Assembly (NCBI RefSeq): GCF_030816475.1
Contig: NZ_JAUSXF010000001.1
Span: 3,348,001 to 3,412,000, forward strand
DNA length: 64,000 nt
Direction: 5' to 3'
Source: Arthrobacter pascens
GTDB lineage: Bacteria; Actinomycetota; Actinomycetes; Actinomycetales; Micrococcaceae
Numbering within the stretch: the stretch's first letter is position 1; each line of letters starts with the position of its first letter. This document shows, piece by piece, positions 25,741 through 34,136 of the stretch. The notes under the pieces are model-generated. The model saw only the letters and a program-made list of their open reading frames with translations. It had not been told where the DNA came from and ran no database searches. Both the position numbers and the translations under genes were made by a program.

Positions 25741-25779
25741 CTTCGAACAGGCTGTGCTATCGTTAGCATATGTTCGAAG
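25741..25779. promoter_or_regulatory. Operator copy 5 nested in a longer inverted repeat over the FAH start codon
   Basis: GTGCTATCGTTAGCAT (25754-25769) is the fifth operator and abuts the ATG at 25770. It is framed by CTTCGAACA (25741-25749) and TGTTCGAAG (25771-25779), a perfect 9-bp inverted repeat that includes part of the start codon. With TATCGT (25758-25763) as -10, transcription would start at the ATG itself, giving a leaderless mRNA. Confidence 0.65.
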
Positions 25780-26795
25780 ATGAGAACGGAAACGAGGCCA
25801 TTGCTCCCGCGGGCGTAGTGCTGGCCCAGGCGGGCTTGCCCGGGAAGCCGGCCGAAGCCTGGCTGGTGCACCGCGACCGCGCCCTCCCGCTGCTTGACTG
25901 GGCGGAGGACTGGCCCTGCGCGAGGTTCGCGTCCGTCACCGACCTCATCCGGGAGTGGGGCTCGCACCATGCCGAGCTTCGGCGGTTGACCGAGCTGCCC
26001 CGGACCACGGAAACGATCGCCCGGAACGGGCTGCCCGTCGGTTCCCTGAGGCTGGAGGCTCCGGTGCAGCCCGGACAGCTGTTCTGCTCCATCGGCAACT
26101 ACCGGCGGCAGGTCATCGAGGCCGCCGTCGATGCGGGTGAGCCGGCCGACGCCGAGAACCTGCGCGCCGCAGCCACGCAGGCGCTGAAGCAGCGGCGCAC
26201 AGACGGCAGCCCGTACGTCTGCCTGACCAGCATCCACAGGATCGGCGCCCCTGGAAGCGAGCTGGTTCTGGATCCTGATGTTGTCACCTTGGACTGGGAG
26301 GTCGAGATCGGTGCCGTCATCGGAGCGTCCGGCTCACGGCTGACGCCGTCCGAGGCTCCCGCGGTCATCGCCGGCTACTGCGTGGTCAATGACCTGACGG
26401 TCCGTTCCCGGGTGGTCCGGCCCGACCTGCCCGGCCTCGGCAGCGACTGGCTGCAGTGCAAGGGCCTGCAGGGGTCGCTGCCGCTCGGACCATGGTTCGT
26501 CCCCGCCTGGCAGGTCCCCGACCCCGCCGGCCTCCGGCTGCGGCTGTCGCTTAATGACACGCTCATGCAAAACGACACCGCCGACGACATGGTGTTCAGC
26601 ATTCCCGAACAGCTGTCGTACCTGTCCCGGCACACCCGTCTCCGCCCCGGCGACCTGCTCTGCACCGGCTCCCCCGCCGGTTTCGGCATCCACCATGGCC
26701 GCTTCCTGCGCGCCGGAGACACCGTCAGGGCTTCGGTGGCCGGCCTGGGCGAACAGACCACCCGGTTCGTCAACCCGACAATCCATCCCAGCTGA
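25770..26795 (+). CDS. Fumarylacetoacetate hydrolase (FAH) family protein 1
   Basis: 341 residues. The C-terminal FAH domain (about 90-335) has the metal-binding acidic residues (DWEVEIGAVIG, VVNDLTVRSR) and the ending GDLLCTGSPAGFG. The N-terminal ~85 residues are an extra domain as in full-length FAH relatives. The family hydrolyses or decarboxylates beta-keto/acylpyruvate-type acids, or hydrates 2-keto-4-enoates. There is no ribosome site before ATG 25770, consistent with leaderless expression. First gene of the six-gene operon. Confidence 0.88.
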   Translation: MFEDENGNEAIAPAGVVLAQAGLPGKPAEAWLVHRDRALPLLDWAEDWPCARFASVTDLIREWGSHHAELRRLTELPRTTETIARNGLPVGSLRLEAPVQPGQLFCSIGNYRRQVIEAAVDAGEPADAENLRAAATQALKQRRTDGSPYVCLTSIHRIGAPGSELVLDPDVVTLDWEVEIGAVIGASGSRLTPSEAPAVIAGYCVVNDLTVRSRVVRPDLPGLGSDWLQCKGLQGSLPLGPWFVPAWQVPDPAGLRLRLSLNDTLMQNDTADDMVFSIPEQLSYLSRHTRLRPGDLLCTGSPAGFGIHHGRFLRAGDTVRASVAGLGEQTTRFVNPTIHPS

Positions 26796-26848
26796 TCCCA
26801 CCCAGACCCGGCCGCCACAGGCCGGATCGTCAAGAAGGAGCACGACTC

Positions 26849-27838
26849 ATGACCCCACAGCAAACAGTCCTGCTGACCGACCGGGCCTGGCCCGATGACA
26901 GTATCGAACGACGCATCATCGAAGATGCCGGCTTCACTCTCATCGCCGGCCCGGCCGACCCGGCGCCGGTCGAGACCATCGATGCCCTGGTGGCCGAACA
27001 CCAGCCCGCCGCCATCCTCACGTGCTGGGCAACGGTGTCCGCCGCAGCGATCGCGTCCTCTCCCGAGCTACGGGTCGTTGCCCGGATGGGAGTGGGCCTG
27101 GACAACATCGCCGTTGCCGGCGCCACTGATCGCGGCGTGCAGGTCACGAACGTCCCCGACTACTGCGTCGCGGAAGTCTCCGATCACGCCGTCGGGCTTG
27201 CCCTGGCATGGACCCGCGGCCTGGTCCCCGCCGATCGTGAGGTCCACGCCGGCAGCTGGAACCCTGCCGGGGCCCGGCTTCGCCGCCTGTCCACCCTGAC
27301 TTGCGGCGTCGTCGGATACGGCAGGATTGGCAGGGCGACGGCGGCCAAGCTGCGTGCGCTGGGAGCTCGCGTCGTGATCAGCGACCCGAACCCTCCAGCA
27401 GACACCGGCGGTATCGAAGTCATGCCCCTCGATGGCCTCCTCGCCGCCAGCGACATCGTCGTCCTGCATGCACCCCTGATCCCGCAGACCCATCACCTGA
27501 TCAGCGAGCGGGAACTGGCATTGCTTCCCCAGGGTGCCTTCCTGATCAACGTCAGCCGCGGCGGACTGATTGATACCGCCGCGCTGCTCGCCGCCCTGCA
27601 GGCAGGCCATCTCGGCGGAGCGGGCCTGGACGTCCTGGAAGAGGAACCCGCGGTTCCCGAAGAACTGCTTACCCACTCCGGGGTGATCATCACCCCGCAC
27701 ATCGCCTTTGCCTCCGACGCGTCGGTCATCGACCTGCGCCGCAGCGCTGCCGAGGAAGTGGTCCGCGTCCTGCGTGGCGAGCCGGCTCACTACCCCTGCA
27801 ACACCCCATCCCCCCTCTCCACAGGAGTGTCATCTTGA
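26849..27838 (+). CDS. D-isomer-specific 2-hydroxyacid dehydrogenase
   Basis: 329 residues, AAGGAG before ATG 26849. The NAD-binding domain (about 105-290) contains VVGYGRIGRA and ISDPNP (an Asp typical of NAD use). The catalytic Arg is in INVSRGGLID, Glu in DVLEEEP and His in ITPHIAF. It interconverts a 2-hydroxy acid and a 2-keto acid. It overlaps the enolase paralogue by four bases. Its partners suggest it supplies or drains the 2-hydroxy or 2-keto intermediate of the kinase/enolase step. Confidence 0.9.
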   Translation: MTPQQTVLLTDRAWPDDSIERRIIEDAGFTLIAGPADPAPVETIDALVAEHQPAAILTCWATVSAAAIASSPELRVVARMGVGLDNIAVAGATDRGVQVTNVPDYCVAEVSDHAVGLALAWTRGLVPADREVHAGSWNPAGARLRRLSTLTCGVVGYGRIGRATAAKLRALGARVVISDPNPPADTGGIEVMPLDGLLAASDIVVLHAPLIPQTHHLISERELALLPQGAFLINVSRGGLIDTAALLAALQAGHLGGAGLDVLEEEPAVPEELLTHSGVIITPHIAFASDASVIDLRRSAAEEVVRVLRGEPAHYPCNTPSPLSTGVSS

Positions 27839-29139
27839 GCACGATCCGTACCGTCCACGGCCGGCAGATCTTCGACTCCCGCGGCCGCCCGACCGTCGAG
27901 GTCGACGTCGTCCTCGACAGCGGCGCGCTGGCCCGGGCCTCCGTGCCCTCCGGCGCCTCCACGGGCACCCATGAGGCCCACGAACTGCGCGACGGCGACC
28001 AGTCAGTTTTCGACGGCCTCGGCGTCACCGCTGCGGTGGACCATGTGAACGGCGAGATCGCTGCCGCTCTGCGCGGCAGGGACGTCTTCGACCAGCGCGC
28101 CATCGACGACCTGCTGCGGGACCTGGACGGGACCCCCACGCTGTCGCGGCTCGGCGCGAATGCCGTCCTCGGCACCTCGCTGGCTGTCTGCCGCGCCTCG
28201 GCCGTGGCCAACGGGCAGCCGCTGTTTCGACGGATCGCGCAGCTGGCCGGCGTTGACGAGCCTGTGCTGCCGATGCCGATGGTCAACATCCTTTCCGGCG
28301 GTCTCCACGCCGGCCGAGGCATGGACGTCCAGGACTTCCTGGCCGTGCCGGTCTCTGCCACCTCCGCGCTGGAGGCAATCCAGCTCACATCCCGAGTCCG
28401 CACGGCTGCCGCAACGCTCTGCGCGGCACGGGGGCTGCCGACCCTGCTGGCAGACGAAGGCGGGCTGAGCCCCGGCTGCCGTACCGGTGAGGAGGCCCTT
28501 GAGCTGATCACCCAGGCCATCGAGGCGGCAGGCCTGCAGCCCGGTGCCGACATCGCCATCGCCATCGACGTCGCCGCGACCTCCCTGTATGACCGAAACG
28601 CCGGGGACTACCATCTGCGCCGGCAGGAAAAGCATGCCAGCACTGCCGAGATGATCGACATGATGTCCTCCTGGGTCGACCGCTTCCCCATCGTGTCAAT
28701 CGAGGACCCGCTGGACGAGGATGACTGGGCCGGCTGGCAGACGATGACCAGGCGCCTGGGCCAGCGGATCAGGTTGATCGGCGATGATCTCTTCACCACC
28801 AACAGCAAACGGCTGGCGGAGGGCATCGCCCGCGGCGTGGCCAACGGCGTGCTGGTCAAGGTCAACCAGAACGGCACCCTTACCGGCACCCTCGATGTCG
28901 TCGCCGAGGCACGCGCGGCCGGCTACGCCCCTGTGGTGTCGGCCCGGTCCGGGGAGACTGAGGACGATTTCCTGGCCGATCTGGCTGTCGGGACCGCTGC
29001 CGGGCAGATTAAGATCGGATCCGTGCGGAACTCCGAGCGACTGGCCAAGTACAACCAGCTGGTCCGCATCGCCGAAGACTCTGCCCTCACCTTCAGCCGG
29101 CTGCCCGCGCTGGCCCCGTCCGCGGACGCTGTTCTGTGA
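27835..29139 (+). CDS. Enolase paralogue with altered active site
   Basis: 434 residues, TTG start with AGGAG upstream. The whole protein aligns with enolase. Kept residues: Ser42 loop, His158, Glu208, metal ligands Asp245, Glu290 and Asp317, base Lys342, phosphate-binding Arg371-Ser372, and Lys393. Changed: yeast Glu168 is Asp167 (VQDFL) and yeast His373 is Ala370 (VSARSGETED). Both changed positions line the side where the C3 hydroxyl leaves, while proton abstraction and phosphate binding are intact. It probably acts on a 2-phospho-3-hydroxy acid larger than 2-phosphoglycerate, rather than in glycolysis. It is flanked by a dehydrogenase and a kinase. Confidence 0.9.
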   Translation: MSTIRTVHGRQIFDSRGRPTVEVDVVLDSGALARASVPSGASTGTHEAHELRDGDQSVFDGLGVTAAVDHVNGEIAAALRGRDVFDQRAIDDLLRDLDGTPTLSRLGANAVLGTSLAVCRASAVANGQPLFRRIAQLAGVDEPVLPMPMVNILSGGLHAGRGMDVQDFLAVPVSATSALEAIQLTSRVRTAAATLCAARGLPTLLADEGGLSPGCRTGEEALELITQAIEAAGLQPGADIAIAIDVAATSLYDRNAGDYHLRRQEKHASTAEMIDMMSSWVDRFPIVSIEDPLDEDDWAGWQTMTRRLGQRIRLIGDDLFTTNSKRLAEGIARGVANGVLVKVNQNGTLTGTLDVVAEARAAGYAPVVSARSGETEDDFLADLAVGTAAGQIKIGSVRNSERLAKYNQLVRIAEDSALTFSRLPALAPSADAVL

Positions 29140-30182
29140 CCGGCGACGGGCCCCGGGCCCGCGTGGAGGAGTTCCTGCGCCGCAACGGACTGATGCAGTC
29201 CGGGGAGGTGGCGCTGCTGACTCCCCTGACCGGCGGCGTGAGCTCGGACCTGTGGCAGGTGCAACTTCCCGGCCGCACCCTGTGCGTGAAGGGCGCGCTG
29301 GCCCGGCTCAAGGTGGAGCAGGAGTGGCTCGCACCCACCTCCCGCAACCGGGTGGAGTACGACTGGCTGCGGTTCGCCGGTACTGTCGCTCCGGAGCAGG
29401 TCCCGCAGGTGCTTGCCTACGACGAGCATGCCGGACTGTTCGCGATGCAGTTCCTTCCGCCCGGGGAATACCCCGTCTGGAAGGACCAGCTCCTTGCCGG
29501 GCGGGTGAACCCGGCAGCTGCTCACGCCGTCGGCGACCTGGTCGGCCGGCTGCACGCAGCGAGCGCCAAGGATCCCTCGGTCCCGGGCATATTCGCGACT
29601 GATGAAAACTTTGATGCCCTGCGAATCGAGCCCTACTTCCGGGTCACCGCCCGTGCAAACCCCGATCTGGCGGGCCCGATCGAGCGTCTCGCCGCCGTGA
29701 CAGCCGGCACGCATCGGGCGCTGGTGCATGGCGACGTAAGCCCCAAGAACATCCTTTTCGGTCCGCACGGCCCGGTGCTTCTCGACGCCGAGTGCGGCTG
29801 GTTCGGGGACCCGGCCTTCGATATCGCATTCTGCCTGAACCATCTGCTGCTCAAGGCGGTCGCCCTGCCGGAGCACACTGCGCAGCTTCGCGACTCCGCG
29901 CGCCAGCTGGTGGACGGTTATGCCCGGCACATCGACTGGGAACCCGCGGCGGGCCTGCTGGCCCGCGTCGCGGCTCTGTTGCCGCTTCTCGCCCTGGCGC
30001 GGGTCGACGGTGCCTCCCCGGTGGAGTACCTGACGCCGTCGCAACGCGGCCAGGTGCGCAGCATCGCCCGGGCCCTGATGTCCGGGCCCGGCTCGACCAT
30101 CGACTCAATCGTGGATGACTGGATGCTGGCGGCCGGCGCCGCCACCGCCGCGACGACCCACAACAAGGAGCAGACGCCGTGA
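29136..30182 (+). CDS. Aminoglycoside-phosphotransferase-fold small-molecule kinase
   Basis: 348 residues, GTG start overlapping the enolase stop. A nucleotide loop (LTGGVSSDLW, 31-40) and Lys52 are followed by the Brenner motif VHGDVSPKN (His199, Asp200, Asn205) and the metal-binding LLDAECGW (Asp217, Glu219), then GDPAFDIAF. The APH fold also phosphorylates sugars, choline, methylthioribose and hydroxyacyl-CoAs. Tight coupling to an enolase paralogue suggests that it makes that enzyme's phosphorylated hydroxy-acid substrate. Antibiotic resistance is unlikely in this context. Confidence 0.87.
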   Translation: MTGDGPRARVEEFLRRNGLMQSGEVALLTPLTGGVSSDLWQVQLPGRTLCVKGALARLKVEQEWLAPTSRNRVEYDWLRFAGTVAPEQVPQVLAYDEHAGLFAMQFLPPGEYPVWKDQLLAGRVNPAAAHAVGDLVGRLHAASAKDPSVPGIFATDENFDALRIEPYFRVTARANPDLAGPIERLAAVTAGTHRALVHGDVSPKNILFGPHGPVLLDAECGWFGDPAFDIAFCLNHLLLKAVALPEHTAQLRDSARQLVDGYARHIDWEPAAGLLARVAALLPLLALARVDGASPVEYLTPSQRGQVRSIARALMSGPGSTIDSIVDDWMLAAGAATAATTHNKEQTP

Positions 30183-31117
30183 CGTTTTCCCTGTCCACCG
30201 TCCGGATCGACGGGTCAGCGACCCCCGTGCTCCGGCTCCCGGACGGCCGCCTGTACAGGATCGACGACCTGGCGCCGGAGATTCTGGCGGCCAATCCGGC
30301 AGCCGGGCTGATGTCCCTCTTCACCAACTGGGAGACTGCCGAACCACTGCTGCTCGCCGCCGTCGCGGCCCTCTCCACCACTCAAGCGGATCCGGTGCCC
30401 GAGCCGGCCGAACCGGAGGACTGGCTCACCCCGCTGCAGTACCCGAACAAGGTCATCTGCACCGGGGCCAACTACTTCGACCACGTCTTCAACGACGGCG
30501 GCCACACGGGTTTCTCAAAAGAGGACAACATCCCCGTCTTCTTCCTCAAGCCGCCCACCACCACGTTAGTGGGCCAGGGCCGGTCCGTCCGCTACCCCAC
30601 CCAGACCGAGAAGTTCGACTATGAGCTTGAGCTGGCGTTCGTCATCGGCCGGGGCGGCCGGCACATCCCGGTGGAACAAGCCCGCGAGCATATCGCCGGC
30701 TACACCATCGCGTTGGATCTGTCGGCCCGCGACTGGCAGCGCCATCCGAAGCACCTGGTCAAGTTCGACCTGTTCGGCGGCAAGGTCTTCGACGACAGCT
30801 GTCCGCTCGGGCCCGGCATCATCCCGGCCCGATTCATCGACGACACAAACCTGCAGCTGCAGTTCTGGCTTAACGGCGAGCTGCGGCAGAATGCCAACAC
30901 CTCCGACCTGATCTGGTCGGTCCCGGAGCTGGTCTCCCTGATCAGCGAGCACGTGACCCTGGAACCGGGTGACGTCGTGCTCACCGGAACGCCGGCCGGT
31001 GTCGGGCTTAGCACCGGGACGTGGATGCGGGCCGGCGACCACCTCAAGGGGCAGATCAGCGGCCTCGGATCGATCAGCGTGCAGATCAGGCCAGCCGACA
31101 CCCGTCAGCCGGGCTAA
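30179..31117 (+). CDS. Fumarylacetoacetate hydrolase (FAH) family protein 2
   Basis: 312 residues, GTG overlapping the kinase stop, AAGGAG upstream. The FAH core begins at about residue 95 (KVICTGANYFDH). Metal ligands are in DYELELAFVIG and ALDLSARD, and the ending is GDVVLTGTPAGVG. This is the common YcgM/2-keto-3-deoxy acid hydrolase type and differs clearly from FAH 1, so the two are not recent duplicates. Likely roles are acylpyruvate hydrolysis or 2,4-diketo acid cleavage downstream of the enolase step. Confidence 0.9.
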   Translation: MTFSLSTVRIDGSATPVLRLPDGRLYRIDDLAPEILAANPAAGLMSLFTNWETAEPLLLAAVAALSTTQADPVPEPAEPEDWLTPLQYPNKVICTGANYFDHVFNDGGHTGFSKEDNIPVFFLKPPTTTLVGQGRSVRYPTQTEKFDYELELAFVIGRGGRHIPVEQAREHIAGYTIALDLSARDWQRHPKHLVKFDLFGGKVFDDSCPLGPGIIPARFIDDTNLQLQFWLNGELRQNANTSDLIWSVPELVSLISEHVTLEPGDVVLTGTPAGVGLSTGTWMRAGDHLKGQISGLGSISVQIRPADTRQPG

Positions 31118-31187
31118 GCCCTCCCCGGAACCCGCACCTTGCCATGTGCGGCCCCGGGACCCCCACCAGACACGAAGGAAGCACACC

Positions 31188-32126
31188 ATGAAGGTAGCAG
31201 TTCTGACCCAGACCGGAACCACGCCCAGCTATGCGGATTTTCCCGACCCCCGGCCCCGTGGCGGCCACGTCGTCGTCGACGTCACCGCTGCGGGTGTCCA
31301 TCATCTTGACCTGGCCAAGGCATCCGGCGCCTTCGGCGATCCCGACACTCTTCCGTACGTGATTGGCGCCGACGGCGTTGGCCGGACCACCGCCGGCCGC
31401 CGGGTCTTCTTCACCTCACCGGTGGCGCCACACGGCTCCTGGGCCGAGCGGACGCTGGTCGCGGAGCAGGACCTGCTCGACCTGGCCGACGACGTCGACG
31501 ACGTCACCGCCGCTGCGCTGGGCAACACCGGGCTGGCCGCCTGGCTCGCCCTCACGTGGCGCGCCAACCTGCAGCCCGGCCAGAACGTCCTGGTCCTGGG
31601 CGCGACCGGGGCGCTCGGATCCGTCGCCGTACAGCTGGCCAAGGCCCTCGGGGCGGCCACCGTGGTGGCCGCTGACCGGGACCCGGACCGGCTGGCCCGC
31701 TCCAGCGAGCACGGCGCCGATGCCACCGTTACCATCACCCCGGACACCGATCTGGTGGGCGCCTTCCGCGACGCCGTCGGCGGACGCGGCTTCGACGTCA
31801 TCATTGACCCGGTGTGGGGTGCACCCGCCCTGGCCGCCATGCACGTGGCTGCCCGCGGCGCCCGTCACATCCAGATCGGCCAGTCAGCGGGGGCCACCCT
31901 TGAATTGCCGGCCGCCATCATCCGGGCAGCACGACTGGAGCTCCTGGGGTTCGCCCACATCGACCCGCCGGTCCAGGTCCGCCGCGACGCGTACCTGAGA
32001 CTGACCGAGCTCGCGGCCACCGGCGCCCTGACCGTCGACACGATGACTCTCCGACTCGCCGACTGCAAGCGGGCGTGGGAGCTGCAGCAGCAGGGCGCCC
32101 CGCGCAAGCTCGTCCTGACCCCCTAG
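31188..32126 (+). CDS. Zinc-independent quinone oxidoreductase-like MDR protein
   Basis: 312 residues from ATG 31188 with GAAGGAAG upstream. This is an MDR fold without zinc-binding cysteines. The NADPH site reads VLVLGATGALGSVAVQLAK, and VVAADRD follows strand 2. It probably reduces an enone or quinone-type intermediate with NADPH. Last gene of the FAH/enolase operon. Confidence 0.88.
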   Translation: MKVAVLTQTGTTPSYADFPDPRPRGGHVVVDVTAAGVHHLDLAKASGAFGDPDTLPYVIGADGVGRTTAGRRVFFTSPVAPHGSWAERTLVAEQDLLDLADDVDDVTAAALGNTGLAAWLALTWRANLQPGQNVLVLGATGALGSVAVQLAKALGAATVVAADRDPDRLARSSEHGADATVTITPDTDLVGAFRDAVGGRGFDVIIDPVWGAPALAAMHVAARGARHIQIGQSAGATLELPAAIIRAARLELLGFAHIDPPVQVRRDAYLRLTELAATGALTVDTMTLRLADCKRAWELQQQGAPRKLVLTP

Positions 32127-32139
32127 GCCCGGCCTGGGG
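32120..32139 (+). terminator. Possible terminator overlapping the oxidoreductase stop codon
   Basis: CCCC-T-AGGCC-C-GGCCT-GGGG forms a GC-rich hairpin with one bulged T. The gene's stop lies inside the left arm. No T tract follows. Confidence 0.35.
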
Positions 32140-32192
32140 CAATGGACCGACACCCATCCATGAGGCAATTCAATGACAGTAGAAGGACCGCA

Positions 32193-32417
32193 ATGATTGA
32201 CCAGACCCACTACGCCGTCCAGGTCAGGATCGACCATCGGAGTGAACTCCAGAACGAACTCGACAGGGCCCTCGAGGAAGCGATCGGGGAGGCTCTCAAG
32301 AACCCCGGGCCCGGAGTGCTGGTGACCCGGCATGACCACCGGACGTTCACCGTCGAGCTCTCCAGCGACGTTCCGCACGGGACGATCTCCGAATTGGACC
32401 TCCACGCGTCCGTCTGA
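32193..32417 (+). CDS. Small hypothetical protein, 74 residues
   Basis: The start at ATG 32193 was chosen for GAAGGA upstream; the frame is open 17 codons earlier. The protein is acidic, soluble and probably alpha/beta (YAVQVRIDHRSELQNELDRAL; VLVTRHDHRTFTVELS). No family is recognised. It follows the catabolic operon by 66 bases, beyond a hairpin. Confidence 0.5.
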   Translation: MIDQTHYAVQVRIDHRSELQNELDRALEEAIGEALKNPGPGVLVTRHDHRTFTVELSSDVPHGTISELDLHASV

Positions 32418-32482
32418 GCGCTCACAGCGACTTCGCGGGATCCGGCCAGTTGCCTCCGAGGCTGCGGATCAATCATTAGAGC

Positions 32483-34060
32483 ATGAAAACGACGGACGAA
32501 CACGAACATCACCCGCTGAACAAACAGGTGTCCTGGCTGCACGGCATGGTCACCCGGCGGTCCATGCTCGCCAGCACTGGTCTGGCCGGCATCGGGGCCC
32601 TGGGAGCCGGAACCTTCGCGGGCAGGACCCTGCTCCCTGAGCGGGTTGCGTCGACGACGGCGACGCCCCCTCCCGCCGCAACCCCGTCGGCAGGCCAGCC
32701 GACCGGAAGCGCCGCGCTTCCCGACAGGACCTTCGTAAGCAGCAAGCTCACCACGCCGCATGTGACGAGCTGGGGGGCCGGCCAAACGGCTCCGGGACTT
32801 GTTTTCGCCACACCGCAGGGGCACGGCTCGGCGGCCGTCATCCTCGATAGCGGCAGCAGGCCGGTCTGGATGGAGCCCAGCGGCGCCGGGGCAATGGACC
32901 TGCGGGTGCAGACATTCGAAGGCAAACAGGTGCTCACCTACTGGCAGGGGACCAGCGAGGGCGGCCACGGCGCCGGCAAGGGAGTCATCCTGGACTCTGC
33001 TTACCGGACCGTCGCGTCTGTCAGTGCGGGGAATGGTCTCAGCATCGACCTGCATGAGTTCAGGCTCACGGATGCGGGAACCGCGCTGATCCTCGCCTAC
33101 CCCACAGCGCAGGCGGACCTCACCGCCGTCGGAGGTCCTGCCAAGGGATACCTGCTTGACTGCCACGTGCAGGAAGTCGATGTGCGGAGCGGCGCCGTCT
33201 TGCTTGACTGGAAAGCCTCCGAACACATCGGCCTGACCGAAACGTACGCCACTGCCGGCGGGAAGCTGTCCAAGGACGGGACCACCGAGGCCAATGCCTT
33301 CGATGCCTACCATCTGAACTCCGTGGACGACGACGGCGATGCCTTGCTTATCTCGTCCAGGCACACCCATACGCTCTACCAGATCGACCGCAAATCCGGG
33401 GATGTTCGCTGGCGGATCGGCGGCAAGAAGAGTGATTTCACCGTCGCGGATAACGCCGCCTTCGCCTGGCAGCACGACGCCCGCCGGAGGTCCGCCACGC
33501 TGATCAGCCTCTTTGACAACCACTTCGCCGAAGAGACGACCGGCACCTCCCGCGGGCTGTTGCTCAACATCGACGAGGCCGCGAAGACGGTTACCCTCAA
33601 GCAGGAGTTTGCCAATGCCGGGCACGGCGGCAACGCCGAAGGAAACATCCAGCTGCTGCCCAATGGCAACGTGATGGTCGGCTGGGGCGCCGACCCTTCG
33701 GCAACCGAATTCTCTGCGGACGGAACTGCGGTCTTCGAGGCCGCGGGACTCGGCAACGGCTGCTACCGGGTCTACCGGTTCCCGTGGACCGCGCAGCCGG
33801 ACACGCCACCCAGCATGGCGATCAAAAACGGCGCCGGCCAGAGCATGCAGGTCTTTGCCAGCTGGAACGGGGCCACAGAGGTCAAGTCCTGGCGGGTACT
33901 CACCGGCCCGGACAGCAACTCCCTCAAGGCAGCCGGCACGGTGCCCAGGAGCGGATTCGAAACCATGGTGGCCGTCGCCAGCGCCAAATTTGCGGCCGTC
34001 CAGGCTCTGGCCGCTGACGGATCGGTGCTGGGCACCTCCGGCGTGACGCCTTCCTCTTAG
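32483..34060 (+). CDS. Secreted arylsulfotransferase (ASST)-like protein
   Basis: 525 residues. A Tat-type signal (VTRRSMLASTGLAGIGALG, about 23-42) and an Ala/Thr/Pro linker precede a beta-propeller-like domain. The text HEFRLTDAGTALILAY, FDAYHLNSVDDDGDALLISS, YQIDRKSGDVRWRIGG and FAWQHDAR is characteristic of Arylsulfotran_2 proteins. These are extracytoplasmic; true ASST transfers sulfate between phenols, but activity of actinobacterial members is mostly unproven. No ribosome site is obvious before ATG 32483. Monocistronic. Confidence 0.8.
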   Translation: MKTTDEHEHHPLNKQVSWLHGMVTRRSMLASTGLAGIGALGAGTFAGRTLLPERVASTTATPPPAATPSAGQPTGSAALPDRTFVSSKLTTPHVTSWGAGQTAPGLVFATPQGHGSAAVILDSGSRPVWMEPSGAGAMDLRVQTFEGKQVLTYWQGTSEGGHGAGKGVILDSAYRTVASVSAGNGLSIDLHEFRLTDAGTALILAYPTAQADLTAVGGPAKGYLLDCHVQEVDVRSGAVLLDWKASEHIGLTETYATAGGKLSKDGTTEANAFDAYHLNSVDDDGDALLISSRHTHTLYQIDRKSGDVRWRIGGKKSDFTVADNAAFAWQHDARRRSATLISLFDNHFAEETTGTSRGLLLNIDEAAKTVTLKQEFANAGHGGNAEGNIQLLPNGNVMVGWGADPSATEFSADGTAVFEAAGLGNGCYRVYRFPWTAQPDTPPSMAIKNGAGQSMQVFASWNGATEVKSWRVLTGPDSNSLKAAGTVPRSGFETMVAVASAKFAAVQALAADGSVLGTSGVTPSS

Positions 34061-34136
34061 GTATGCGATGTCAGTAGCTAGGGCACCCACAGACGCATAT
34101 AAAAAGGCCCTTCCGGCCACTTGTAGAGAGATCCAC

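Noticed and set aside
29136..30182. Aminoglycoside resistance gene
   Set aside because: The fold is APH-like, but tight coupling to enolase and FAH genes and the shared operator indicate a metabolic kinase.
13016..32126. Catabolic locus as a recently acquired island
   Set aside because: There is no integrase, IS element, tRNA or att-like repeat at either side, and base composition matches the neighbours.
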